Below, piece after piece: positions 1 through 8,174 of a stretch of DNA of 52,611 nt. The stretch comes from a virus. A program made the translations under genes and the position numbers. The DNA lies in IMG/VR virus record IMGVR_UViG_3300046660_000329, positions 1 to 52,611 of that record, one strand, 5' to 3'. Under the pieces are notes generated by a model. It was given only the letters and a program-made list of their open reading frames with translations. It was not told where the DNA came from and did no database searches. Every line of letters begins with the position of its first letter. Position 1 is the stretch's first letter.

Positions 1-1
1 C

Positions 2-298
2 ATGGCTGAAGAGAACGTTCTGTTCCGCGTCACCCGGCCGAACACGTCGATCTTCCACCCGGACCGGGCGGTCAGCCTGCTCCCGGTGCAGACCGGCGGC
101 GAGATCGAGCTTCCTCTCACGACCGCGAAGTACCACGTCCGTAACGGTGTCGGCGTGATCGTGGAGCCCGGCACCGACGTGGAGCCGGAGCCCGAGGCCC
201 CCGAGGCACCGAAGGAGCCCGAGGAGCCCAAGGCCCCCGAGGAGCCCAAGGCCCCAGTCAAGCGCGCCCCGGGCCGTCCGGCCAAGTCTGCCGAGTAA
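2..298 (+). CDS. Small head-region protein with Glu/Pro/Ala-rich tail
   Basis: A 98-residue protein beginning at the first ATG of the window; its ribosome binding site lies outside. Residues 1-58 look like a compact beta-rich domain, while residues 59-98 are a low-complexity run of EPEAPKEPEEPKAPEE type ending in a basic APGRPAK segment. It stands immediately before the head-tail connector gene, a place where actinophages often encode a small head-associated protein. The repeat-like GAGGAGCCCAAGGCCCCC DNA could vary in copy number. No family is recognised; a head-decoration or connector-assembly role is inferred from position only. Confidence 0.6.
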   Translation: MAEENVLFRVTRPNTSIFHPDRAVSLLPVQTGGEIELPLTTAKYHVRNGVGVIVEPGTDVEPEPEAPEAPKEPEEPKAPEEPKAPVKRAPGRPAKSAE

Positions 299-322
299 CA
301 CCAGCACGAAAGGAGGGCCGTC

Positions 323-778
323 ATGTCGTACGCCACGTTGACCAGCGTCAGGACGGCCCTCGCCGCTGGCGGCGTAATCGACCCGACCAACGCCGGATCT
401 CTGGCCGATGCGGATCTCCAGGACGCAATCGATGAGGCGGACGCCCTGATCGACGGCTACCTCACCGCCCGGTACGCACTGCCGATTGCCGGGGATGTCC
501 CGCCCATCGTCAAAATGGTGTCGCGGGATCTCGCTGCGTCGTACGCGACGATCACCTACCTGGGAAGCATTCCTCTGCTGCCTACGCATCCTGTGCAGAT
601 CAAAGCGGCGTCCGCCATGGCGACGCTGGAGAAGATCCGTACCGGGGACGTCATGCTGTCCCTGCCTGGTGCCGGGTCTCAGCAGCGCACGGATAACCCG
701 GCGGTGGAGAACCTCTACGAGGGCAACATGTTCACCCTGGAGCAGTTCGACCTCACCCGGGACTGGCGGAACTGCTGA
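323..778 (+). CDS. Head-tail connector (gp6/DUF1320-like adaptor)
   Basis: A 151-residue protein preceded by AAAGGAGG nine bases before ATG. The N-terminus (YATLTSVRTAL) and the segment ADLQDAIDEADALIDGYL followed by RYALPI match the general form of phage head-tail adaptors that form the ring below the portal: helices with alternating acidic residues, then a short loop giving way to a helix-rich C-terminal half. In the virion it would join portal and tail. Context supports this: the gene lies between the head genes and the tail terminator. Its stop overlaps the next start by one base (TGATG), so the two are translationally coupled. Family assignment is by pattern only. Confidence 0.65.
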   Translation: MSYATLTSVRTALAAGGVIDPTNAGSLADADLQDAIDEADALIDGYLTARYALPIAGDVPPIVKMVSRDLAASYATITYLGSIPLLPTHPVQIKAASAMATLEKIRTGDVMLSLPGAGSQQRTDNPAVENLYEGNMFTLEQFDLTRDWRNC

Positions 779-1224
779 TGGCCTCGTTCTCAGAGCACGC
801 CGACGAACTGATCCAGGCGACCGAGCATGATCTTGTGGGGTCGCTGACGGTGGACCAGGTGTACGCGCACTACCAAGAGGTGGGAGATACGTTCAACCAC
901 CCTCAGGGCGGTATTGCACGGGCCCTCGCCACGGCTCTCCTCACCAAGTACCCCGAGATCGTCCGCAACCTGGCAGACGCCGTCCTGGACGGCCGGGAAG
1001 CCATGCAGCAAGCCATGATCGACGGTACGGAAACGTTGAACCTGGAGTACTACGAGCTGGCCCCCCGCGAGTTCCACGACCTGCGGGCGTCCGGTTCTCC
1101 CGAGGTCATGGAGGGCGAGGAGCAGGTCTACCACCGGCCTCCGAACGTCCACCGGCTGTCCGAGGAAGAGCTACAGGCCAAGGCGGAACTCCGGGCACTG
1201 GGGATCTTCGATGCTGACTTCTGA
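778..1224 (+). CDS. Probable head-tail joining protein of unknown family
   Basis: 148 residues, ATG overlapping the previous stop. The protein is acidic and helix-rich, starting with SEHADELIQATEHDLVGSL and ending in a charged segment, LSEEELQAKAELRALGIF. It has no signal or membrane segment. It sits between the connector and the putative tail terminator, the place of head-closure or neck proteins in siphovirus maps. The end overlaps the next gene by 14 bases, typical of a tightly packed structural operon. Function is inferred from position; no motif was recognised. Confidence 0.55.
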   Translation: MASFSEHADELIQATEHDLVGSLTVDQVYAHYQEVGDTFNHPQGGIARALATALLTKYPEIVRNLADAVLDGREAMQQAMIDGTETLNLEYYELAPREFHDLRASGSPEVMEGEEQVYHRPPNVHRLSEEELQAKAELRALGIFDADF

Positions 1225-1654
1225 CTTCATCACCTGGCTGGCGGCCCAGGACATCGGTGTACCTATGCCCGTGATCTATCAGGGACCGAACGGGCCCGGT
1301 GCAGAGCCCCGGGAGCATCTCGTGGTCACCCCGGTCCCCGGCGGCGGCATGCAAGTGGACGGCCACATCGAGCAGCGGGTTTTCCAGATCAAAACTGTGG
1401 GCCCCATGGGACTGAATTCCCGTAACTGGAACGACGTCTTTTCTCAGACGGAACTCCTTGCCCGGCGCCTGGACAAAGTCATCATGAACACGTGGCGGCC
1501 GGTAATCGGCGGGGAACAGGTCGTCTACATTTCCCGTTTTGGTACACGGGTCCGGCAAGGAGGGCCGTCCGGCCAGCCTCTGGACAACGCCAACCGGCCA
1601 GCTTTCCAGACCATGTACGTGGTCGAGGCCGAGTCCGACATCTACGACGACTGA
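1211..1654 (+). CDS. Probable tail terminator / minor capsid-tail junction protein
   Basis: 147 residues. The N-terminus FITWLAAQDIG with PMPVIYQGPNGPG, then beta-rich blocks (FQIKTVGPMG), a helix with ALARRLDKVIMN-like spacing (actual LLARRLDKVIMN) and a C-terminal FQTMYVVEAES strand resembles the alpha-beta fold of siphovirus tail terminators that cap the tail tube and contact the neck. The gene is one before a small protein and two before the major tail protein, the usual place. Start ATG at 1211 overlaps the previous gene. Identification is moderate because terminators are poorly conserved. Confidence 0.55.
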   Translation: MLTSDFITWLAAQDIGVPMPVIYQGPNGPGAEPREHLVVTPVPGGGMQVDGHIEQRVFQIKTVGPMGLNSRNWNDVFSQTELLARRLDKVIMNTWRPVIGGEQVVYISRFGTRVRQGGPSGQPLDNANRPAFQTMYVVEAESDIYDD

Positions 1655-1664
1655 GGTAATCACC

Positions 1665-1916
1665 ATGGCAGAGGACAAGACCACGGAAAAGGCGGCTCCG
1701 AAGGCGCCTGCGGCACGAGTCCAGGAAGTTGCGCCCGAACCGGCGCCGGAGCCTCTGGTGTTCCTGTACCTGGAACACCCTCACACCTGTTTCGAACTGT
1801 CCGGGATGGGGCTTTCTGATCTCGTTCCGGAGGGGACCGCCTATTCCCCGAAGGACGCTGACATGGTCCGGATGATGTGCCTGAAGTACAGGATCCGTTA
1901 CCACGAAGGGCAGTAA
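1665..1916 (+). CDS. Small protein with Ala/Pro-rich N-terminus, upstream of major tail gene
   Basis: 83 residues from ATG 1665, preceded by GAGGTAAT. Residues 1-33 are a low-complexity linker (KAAPKAPAARVQEVAPEPAP), residues 34-83 a compact segment with one Cys. It pairs in style with the first gene of the window: both have a short globular part and a Pro/Ala/Glu-rich part at opposite ends. An upstream in-frame extension is possible but would overlap the preceding gene by over 100 bases, so the short form is preferred. Function unknown. Confidence 0.55.
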   Translation: MAEDKTTEKAAPKAPAARVQEVAPEPAPEPLVFLYLEHPHTCFELSGMGLSDLVPEGTAYSPKDADMVRMMCLKYRIRYHEGQ

Positions 1917-1918
1917 AT

Positions 1919-1974
1919 AGCCTGCCGTCGACAACCGTGATCCGGGTCTTTATACTTGCCACTGGCAGGCTTTT
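1919..1974 (+). terminator. Long-loop inverted repeat with T-run after connector operon
   Basis: AGCCTGCC (1919-1926) pairs with GGCAGGCT (1964-1971) followed by TTTT-like sequence. The 37-base loop is long for an intrinsic terminator, and the loop contains a good sigma70-type promoter, so the element may be a terminator, a processing site or both. Confidence 0.35.
1928..1956 (+). promoter_or_regulatory. Sigma70-type promoter candidate for major tail protein
   Basis: TCGACA (1928-1933), 17 bases, TATACT (1951-1956): one mismatch from TTGACA and one from TATAAT. It lies in the only sizeable gap of the early tail operon, about 105 bases before the major tail protein, the most highly needed tail subunit. 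It would lie inside the loop of the inverted repeat at 1919-1971. Confidence 0.5.
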
Positions 1975-2024
1975 AAGGTCCGGGCGTAAGGCCGAATTGC
2001 CGTAATCACGGGCCAAGAAAACGC

Positions 2025-2048
2025 CCCTCCCTGACGAAACGGGGAGGG
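2025..2048 (+). promoter_or_regulatory. Hairpin holding an SD-like sequence before the major tail gene
   Basis: CCCTCCC (2025-2031) can pair with GGGAGGG (2042-2048) around a ten-base loop. The right arm GGGGAGGG is a purine-rich ribosome-binding-like sequence 12 bases before GTG 2061, while the nearer AAGGA at 2055-2059 is very close to the start. The hairpin may tune translation or protect the mRNA 5' end made from the promoter at 1928. Confidence 0.35.
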
Positions 2049-2060
2049 CTATCGAAGGAA

Positions 2061-2654
2061 GTGATTACTATCCCGGGCGCAATCAATCCCAAGAACGTTG
2101 TCGTCGGTGTCGCATCGGCCTGGATTCAGCCGTACGACCCGAACGTCCCTGCCCTCCTGCCTGCGGTCACCATCGCCAAGGGCGCCGACTGGGGCGGCAA
2201 CTGGCAGAACCTCGGTGCCACTGACCAGGGCTGGAAGCTCACGGTGGGTACGTCCACCAAGTCGATCACCATCGAAGAGCAGTCCACTCCCGCTCTGGTC
2301 CTGGCCGACAACCACAGCTACCAGGTCTCGGGCGACATGGCCGAGGACACGCTCCAGCACGCTTTATGGGCGTACGGCGGCGGCACTCTGGTCACTACGG
2401 CGGCGGCCACCGGCATTCCCGGCTACCAGACCCTGAGCCTCCAGGACAGCCTGAACTACTGGGCGATCGGCCTGGAGACCGTCAACGTGCAGGGCTACTG
2501 GCGCCGGTACCTGCTTCCGCAGGGTGTCGTCGGCACCAACGTGGACACCTCGTTCCGCCGGTCCAACGAGAAGCGCATGTACTCCTTCCAGTTCGAAGGC
2601 ACCTGCGCCCCGACCGACGTGCGTATCCAGGAGATGATCGCCGCCGCACTCTAA
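2061..2654 (+). CDS. Major tail protein (tail tube subunit)
   Basis: 197 residues from GTG 2061. The protein is beta-rich with many Thr/Val strands (WKLTVGTSTKSITIEEQ, YQVSGDMAEDTLQHALW) and ends with FEGTCAPTDVRIQEMIAA, the general profile of siphovirus tube subunits, which polymerise as hexameric rings around the tape measure. Position confirms it: directly before the frameshifted chaperone pair and the tape measure gene. The AAGGA sequence lies only one base before the GTG, so initiation may instead rely on the GGGGAGGG at 2041; no other in-frame start exists nearby. Own promoter candidate at 1928-1956. Confidence 0.75.
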   Translation: MITIPGAINPKNVVVGVASAWIQPYDPNVPALLPAVTIAKGADWGGNWQNLGATDQGWKLTVGTSTKSITIEEQSTPALVLADNHSYQVSGDMAEDTLQHALWAYGGGTLVTTAAATGIPGYQTLSLQDSLNYWAIGLETVNVQGYWRRYLLPQGVVGTNVDTSFRRSNEKRMYSFQFEGTCAPTDVRIQEMIAAAL

Positions 2655-2709
2655 GCGGCGCGTCCCCTTCCAAGTTCTACTCACCCGGCACAGCGAGAAA
2701 GGTTTCACC

Positions 2710-3096
2710 ATGGCATTCGTTGCTCACGAGGCGATCGAGCCCCTGGACTACGATTTCACCCACTTCATGGACGGTCCCGAGGCAAAGGGGACTGTCCCGG
2801 AGCCGAGCCAGCAGGCCATGGCGGGGTACCGCAAGGCCGTTCTCGGGGTCATCCGCGAGTACAAGGACGTTCAGGACGTCGAGCCGGACAAGTTAGACAA
2901 CGACGAGCTTGACCGGATCACCGAGCGCGCTGAGGAGCTGGAGAAGCGCATGGACGAGCTGACGGCCCGTCTCTGCAAGAACACTCCCTCGGTGGAGACG
3001 CTCGGGAAGCTGCCGTGGCGCCACAAGGTGATGTTCTCGAAGTGGCTCCAGGAGCAGTTCAACCCGGGAAAATTGACGGGCGTTACGAAGGACTGA
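2710..3096 (+). CDS. Tail assembly chaperone, short form (gpG-like)
   Basis: 128 residues. Acidic helical protein (DELDRITERAEELEKRMDELTARL) made in the zero frame. In lambda-like siphoviruses the short chaperone binds tail tube subunits and, with the long frameshift form, loads them on the tape measure. Order major tail protein, chaperones, tape measure is invariant in siphoviruses and is seen here. GAGAAAGG stands before the ATG. The last eight codons are read only when no slip occurs at 3066-3072. Confidence 0.8.
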   Translation: MAFVAHEAIEPLDYDFTHFMDGPEAKGTVPEPSQQAMAGYRKAVLGVIREYKDVQDVEPDKLDNDELDRITERAEELEKRMDELTARLCKNTPSVETLGKLPWRHKVMFSKWLQEQFNPGKLTGVTKD

Positions 3097-3305
3097 CCGG
3101 GGGAGAGGACCAGCGGCGGTTGTATTACACGCTGCTGAAAATCTTCCACATCACCCGGCAGCAATGGGATGAAATGCCCTGGCACGATCAGCGCATGTAC
3201 GTTGAACAGCTGAACAAGGATCCCGAGTACAACGAGGACGGGGAATCCGGCGGGTCGGAGGCGCAAGAACTGACTAGCTGGGATGACCTTCCTCCGGGGG
3301 CCTAA
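2710..3305 (+). CDS. Tail assembly chaperone, long form by -1 frameshift (gpGT-like)
   Basis: Slipping back one base at GGGAAAA (3066-3072) changes NPGK-LTGVTKD to NPGK-IDGRYEG and opens a further 77 codons, giving a fused protein of about 198 residues. The T-like extension (LLKIFHITRQQWDEMPWHDQ) is rich in aromatic and acidic residues, typical for the tape-measure binding part. The zero-frame codons are GGA AAA at 3067-3072, so the heptamer has the correct X XXY YYZ register. The extension has no good start of its own, which supports fusion over independent translation. Confidence 0.8.
3066..3072 (+). other. Programmed -1 ribosomal frameshift slippery site
   Basis: GGGAAAA in frame G GGA AAA relative to the short chaperone ORF. 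This is one of the canonical slippery heptamers seen in siphovirus tail chaperone genes. The zero-frame stop is 22 bases downstream. Confidence 0.85.
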
Positions 3306-3330
3306 AAGACTCGCCGTGCCGGGTGGAGAT

Positions 3331-3376
3331 CGTAGGGTCGGGGCTGTAAAAGGCTCCGACCCTACGAGCGTTTTAG
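3331..3376 (+). terminator. Strong hairpin terminator between chaperones and tape measure
   Basis: CGTAGGGTCGG (3331-3341) pairs perfectly over 11 bases with CCGACCCTACG (3356-3366), followed by AGCGTTTTAG. The gap 3306-3460 holds no gene. A terminator inside the tail operon suggests that transcription is stepped down before the tape measure, of which few copies are needed. Confidence 0.65.
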
Positions 3377-3460
3377 ACTCTGGCTAATCGCCCCTTTTAG
3401 CAGGTAATCTTGGAATCTGCAACGCAATGCGGGTCAAGGGGATGATGAGAGGGAGCGCCA

Positions 3461-6400
3461 GTGTCCGGAACGTATTCGGCCGGAGACATCGAAGCCTCCC
3501 TCAAGTTAGACCGGTCTGACTTCAACCGGGAACTCACGCAGGCCAAGCGGGATGCCGAGGATTTCCAGAGTCAGAAGTACTCCCCGAAGGTTTCTCTGGA
3601 TGACACCGAGGCCAAGGCGAAAATCCAGTCGCTCAAGCAGGAACTCCAGAGTCTTCACAACATCACGGTCAGTGCCGCGTTATCAGGGTTTGACGGGGTC
3701 ACTACGCAGTTAGCAGCCCTCCAGGCGCAAGCCGACCACCTGAATGGCATGGTCATCACGATCCGTGCCGATGTGGACACGTCCGCAGCTGCAAGAGGCC
3801 TGATCTGGTTAGACGAGTCGATCACGGCAATGAACACCCGGAGTATCAACATCCACGCGGATGTTGATACTCGCGTTGCTGCGGCATCCCTGGCGGCTCT
3901 GAGAGCGGCGGCGGCGGATCCGATCACCATTCGTACCCGTACGGACGGGGATAATCCCACCCCCGATCCGGGGGTGCCCGGCGAACCCGGCGACCGCAAC
4001 CGGAACCGGAGAATCGGCGGTGGGGACGGCAACAGCGCGCTCTTTTCCAAGCTGTTCAGCCTCCCGGGGCTCATCGCCGCCGTGGCCCCTCAGATTCCCG
4101 CGCTCACCACACTGCTTGGGGGCGCTACCGCAGCTGTTACTTCCTTCGGTGTCGCGGCCGGTGGTGCTCTCGGTATCTACGGGGCCGCCACGATGGGTGC
4201 TGTCAAGCAGGCGACAGCGCACGAGAAAGCCGTCCAGTCGACCGACAAGGCCCTCCAGGCGGCCCAGGCCCGGCTTGCTGGAACCACGGCCGGTACGACG
4301 GCGTACAAGAACGCCCTGAAGGCTGCTACGGAGGCGGAGAAGGCCCACAAGAAGGCTCTGGACGACCTCACGCCGTCGGAGAAGTTGTTCACGGACTCCC
4401 TGAACAACACTCAGACCGCCTGGAAGCAGTTCATCGGGGCTACCGAGGCCTACACCCTCCTGCCGGTCAGCACGGTGCTTCAGGGAGTCACCGCAGCTCT
4501 GCCCAAGTTCATTCCCCTGGTCAAGGACTTGGCGCCGGTTGTACAGGGTGTCGCGGTCAGCCTGAAGGAGTGGATGTCGGGTGACGGGCTGGTCCGGTTC
4601 GTCGACTTCCTGCGTACCTATGGCGTGCCGATCGTCAAGAACACGATCGAGGGGTTCAAGGGCTTTCTGACGGCGGGTGGGGCGATCATCCGGGCGTTCG
4701 GTCCGTGGGCCGAAAAGATGTCCGAGTTCTTCAAGCACATCGGAGAAGAGGCGGACAAGTGGGGCCGGAACGGGGGACCGGAGCGCTTCAAGGACAGCGT
4801 CAAGCGGGCGTGGGTCCAGGTTGAGCCGATCCTGACCGGGCTATGGAAACTCGCCAGGCATGTGTGGGACGTTCTCAACGGAACCGGGCAAAGCAACGGC
4901 TCCGCTTTGGCGAATGTGATCAGTGGCGTCGGTACGGCCGTCGGCACCGTCAAGCCCGCAGCGGTCAAGGCCTTCACCGAGATCTTCACGTCTATCTCTG
5001 ACGTTGCTGTGCAGCTGGCACCCGTTATCGGGATCACATCCAAAGCCATCGTGGACATCATCAACGTGCTGCCTCCCGGCACGATCCGGGCCATCGCAGA
5101 CGCCATGATCGCGTGGAAGCTGGCTATGCTCGGCTGGAGCGCCGCTGTCGCTATATGGACGGGTCTGACCGTCGTATTCGGTTTGGCGATGGACGCCTGG
5201 CTCCTGTTGAGTCTTGCTTTCGCACTGTCCCCGCTCGGGGTCATCATCACAGGTGTTGTCCTGCTTATCGGCGTCATTGTCCTGATCGCCACAAAAACCA
5301 CGTGGTTCCAGACAATTTGGAAATACACCTGGAATGCGATCAAGGTTGCCTGGGACTACACCTGGAGCGCCATCAAGACCGCGTTCAGTGCCACGGTCGA
5401 ATTCTTGCGTGGCAAGTTCGGACTGCTTGCCCTGCTGCTTGGCCCTATCGGCGCCATCGCCTGGATTGCTGCGAACTGGCAGAAGGTCTGGGGCGTCATC
5501 AAGGGCGTCTGGAACGACATAGTTGCAGGCGCTCTGTGGCTGTGGGGCTACATCAAACCGGTGTTTCACGGAATCGCGGTCGCCTTCGAAACAATGGCCA
5601 TGATCTTTTGGAAGGTGCATGTCACCATCATCAAGGTCGTGTTCATCCTGCTGGAAGCAGCCGTCAAGGCGCTCTGGGTGTTCGTCCTCAAGCCGGTGTT
5701 CGGGTGGATCGCCGCAGGCTGGCACGCCCTGGGTGACGGCATCATGTGGGTCTGGCATCACGTCATCAAGGCCGCCTGGGACCAAGTTGCAGCAGGGGCG
5801 GGCTGGGTGTGGACACACGGGATCAAGCCTGCGATTGGAAAGATCACGGATGCCTGGCACGCCATGGGCGACGGCGTCATGTGGGTCTGGCGTCACCTGA
5901 TCAAACCGGCTTTCGATCTGGTGGCCGGGGGCTCCACCACCTTGTGGAAGAACCACATCTCGCCGTCCTTCGACGGGATCAAGGCCACCATCAGCTCAAA
6001 GTGGGATTGGCTCAAGAAGTGGGTCTTCAGCCCGATGGGGACGTTCTTCACCAAGATCATCCCTGGATGGGCCGATCTGATGAAGGGCAAGCTGATCACG
6101 GCCTTCGACACAGCCTGGAAGGGCATTCAGAAGGTCTGGGACAACGTCAAAAAGGCGATCGGTTCGCCTATTTACCTGGTGGCCAAATACGTCTGGAATG
6201 ATGCGATTTACGGCATCATGAACAAGATCAGCGGATTCGTACACCAGAAGAACCCGCTCGGGAAAATTCCGCTGGACAACATCCCGCACTTCGCAGCCGG
6301 TGGCCCGGTGCGCGGCGGCACCCCGGGCAAGGACTCGGTTCTGTCCATGCTGATGCCTGATGAACACGTCCTCACCCGCGAAGACGTGGCAGCCATGGGC

Positions 6401-8173
6401 GGACAGCAGGCAGTTGCCCGTTTCCGCTCCGCCCTGCACGGAGGAGCCCCGGTCCAAGGCGCCAACAACACCGGCTACTTCGGCATCGGCGGCTGGATCG
6501 GTGATGCAGGTTCCGCCCTGGCCGGGACCGTCAGCAAGGGTCTGGGCGTGCTCAAGGACGCCGTCCTGGGCGCTGTGGGTGTCGTAGCCAACCCGCTCCT
6601 GAACGCGGCCGAAAAGACCGTCAACACGCTCATCCCGGCGGACGGCGGATGGCACAACCTGGCCAACGGGGCTATGAAGCAGCCCATTGAGTGGATCAAG
6701 AGCTTCATCAACAAGGAAGACAAGAAGGCGCAGAGCGTCGGGGGAGTCATCCCGGCCGGACAGCACCTCGCGATCATCGACGCGGCACTGAAGGCCGCCG
6801 GTGCCCCGCCGCCCGGAACCAAGGAGCAGTGGGAAGCCGGGATGAACACGCTGATCCAGCGTGAGTCCGGGTGGAACGCCTCCGCCATCAACAACTGGGA
6901 CAGCAACGCGAAGGCAGGTCACCCGTCTCAGGGTCTGACGCAGACGATCCCGTCCACGTTCGCCGCGTATGTTCCGCCCGCGCTGCGGAGCCTGGGCATC
7001 CTCAACCCGATCGCCAACGTCGCGGCCTCCGTCCGCTACATCAAGTCCGTGTACGGCGGTATCCAGAACGTCCAGCAGGCGAACGCCAACAAGGCCCCCA
7101 AGGGCTACTGGACGGGTACCGACGGGGCGGCCCCGGGCCTTGCGTGGGTCGGTGAGAAGGGCCCCGAGCTGGTCGAGTTCCATGGCGGCGAGGTCGTTCA
7201 CAACCACATCGACTCCGCGCGTATGGCGGCGACCGGCAGCCTGCCCGGCTACGCCTCCGGTACCAAGAAGCAGCGGGCCGCCGTCCGTCATGCCTACAAC
7301 GAGCGGGACAACGACACGGACCGCCGTAACGCGGCCCAGAAGTCTTATAACGCGGCTCACACGAAGTACCTGAATGCCACCACGGTCAAGGAGCAGCAGG
7401 CCGCGCGCAAGGAAATGGACAAGTACGAGAAGCGGATCAACAACGCGAACAAGGAGATCGCGGCCGACAACAAGTTGATCAAGCTGAACGACAAGCGGTA
7501 CAAGGATGCTTCGGCGGCGGTCCGCAAGGAGCGGGCGGACGCTGCGGCCCTGGAAGCCGCCCGCAAGAAGTCGCAGAACGCGCAGATCTCGGCAATCAGG
7601 ACGGCGATCCAGAACAGGATCAACGCCGTGAAGGCCGAGATCGACGCAAAGATCCAGGTAGCTACCGATGCTCGTAACGGCTACTACGACGCGGCGAAGC
7701 AGAGCGGGCAACTGACCAACCTGACGGGCAACCGGGCGGCCGGGTTCACCCAGCAGCTCCAGGCCAAGATCACGGCTATCAAGAACTTCCAGGCCAACTT
7801 GCACAAGCTGGCCACCCTTGGTCTGTCCCAGGGTGTTATCCAGCAGATCGCGGCAATGGGTCCGGACCAGGGTGGGGCGCTTGCTCAGTCGCTTGCCCGG
7901 ACAACGACGGCAGCCGACGCGAAGGATCTGAACGCGAAATACGCGGAGCTGGACAAGGTCTCTGGACAGTACGCGGATTCCGCTGCCAATGACGGGTTCG
8001 GGTTGAGCAAGCTCAAGGCAGAATCCGCTGTCCTGTCCAAGACGAAAATTACTGTTACAGCACCTCATACGATCATGGTTACTATTGACGGAAAGACCTT
8101 CAAGGCCCACACGGAAGCGACCGTGGATGCGAAGGTGACCGAGATCGTAGCCGCTGCCGGAAAGAAGAAGTGA
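3461..8173 (+). CDS. Tape measure protein with lytic transglycosylase-like domain
   Basis: 1570 residues from GTG 3461, preceded by GAGGGAG. It sets tail length and is ejected during DNA entry. N-terminal coiled coil (about 1-70), Ala-rich helical region, hydrophobic membrane-like stretch at about 545-615 (SPLGVIITGVVLLIGVIVLI), Trp-rich repeats at about 660-830 in which GWHALGDGIMWVWHHVIK and AWHAMGDGVMWVWRHLIK are two copies, then a transglycosylase-like domain at about 1095-1215 with RESGWN (Glu1135 as likely acid) and QGLTQTIPSTF, and a charged helical region after 1265. The embedded muralytic domain would open the peptidoglycan locally. By the rule of about 1.5 angstrom per residue the tail should be near 230 nm. 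Confidence 0.92.
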   Translation: MSGTYSAGDIEASLKLDRSDFNRELTQAKRDAEDFQSQKYSPKVSLDDTEAKAKIQSLKQELQSLHNITVSAALSGFDGVTTQLAALQAQADHLNGMVITIRADVDTSAAARGLIWLDESITAMNTRSINIHADVDTRVAAASLAALRAAAADPITIRTRTDGDNPTPDPGVPGEPGDRNRNRRIGGGDGNSALFSKLFSLPGLIAAVAPQIPALTTLLGGATAAVTSFGVAAGGALGIYGAATMGAVKQATAHEKAVQSTDKALQAAQARLAGTTAGTTAYKNALKAATEAEKAHKKALDDLTPSEKLFTDSLNNTQTAWKQFIGATEAYTLLPVSTVLQGVTAALPKFIPLVKDLAPVVQGVAVSLKEWMSGDGLVRFVDFLRTYGVPIVKNTIEGFKGFLTAGGAIIRAFGPWAEKMSEFFKHIGEEADKWGRNGGPERFKDSVKRAWVQVEPILTGLWKLARHVWDVLNGTGQSNGSALANVISGVGTAVGTVKPAAVKAFTEIFTSISDVAVQLAPVIGITSKAIVDIINVLPPGTIRAIADAMIAWKLAMLGWSAAVAIWTGLTVVFGLAMDAWLLLSLAFALSPLGVIITGVVLLIGVIVLIATKTTWFQTIWKYTWNAIKVAWDYTWSAIKTAFSATVEFLRGKFGLLALLLGPIGAIAWIAANWQKVWGVIKGVWNDIVAGALWLWGYIKPVFHGIAVAFETMAMIFWKVHVTIIKVVFILLEAAVKALWVFVLKPVFGWIAAGWHALGDGIMWVWHHVIKAAWDQVAAGAGWVWTHGIKPAIGKITDAWHAMGDGVMWVWRHLIKPAFDLVAGGSTTLWKNHISPSFDGIKATISSKWDWLKKWVFSPMGTFFTKIIPGWADLMKGKLITAFDTAWKGIQKVWDNVKKAIGSPIYLVAKYVWNDAIYGIMNKISGFVHQKNPLGKIPLDNIPHFAAGGPVRGGTPGKDSVLSMLMPDEHVLTREDVAAMGGQQAVARFRSALHGGAPVQGANNTGYFGIGGWIGDAGSALAGTVSKGLGVLKDAVLGAVGVVANPLLNAAEKTVNTLIPADGGWHNLANGAMKQPIEWIKSFINKEDKKAQSVGGVIPAGQHLAIIDAALKAAGAPPPGTKEQWEAGMNTLIQRESGWNASAINNWDSNAKAGHPSQGLTQTIPSTFAAYVPPALRSLGILNPIANVAASVRYIKSVYGGIQNVQQANANKAPKGYWTGTDGAAPGLAWVGEKGPELVEFHGGEVVHNHIDSARMAATGSLPGYASGTKKQRAAVRHAYNERDNDTDRRNAAQKSYNAAHTKYLNATTVKEQQAARKEMDKYEKRINNANKEIAADNKLIKLNDKRYKDASAAVRKERADAAALEAARKKSQNAQISAIRTAIQNRINAVKAEIDAKIQVATDARNGYYDAAKQSGQLTNLTGNRAAGFTQQLQAKITAIKNFQANLHKLATLGLSQGVIQQIAAMGPDQGGALAQSLARTTTAADAKDLNAKYAELDKVSGQYADSAANDGFGLSKLKAESAVLSKTKITVTAPHTIMVTIDGKTFKAHTEATVDAKVTEIVAAAGKKK

Positions 8174-8174
8174 C

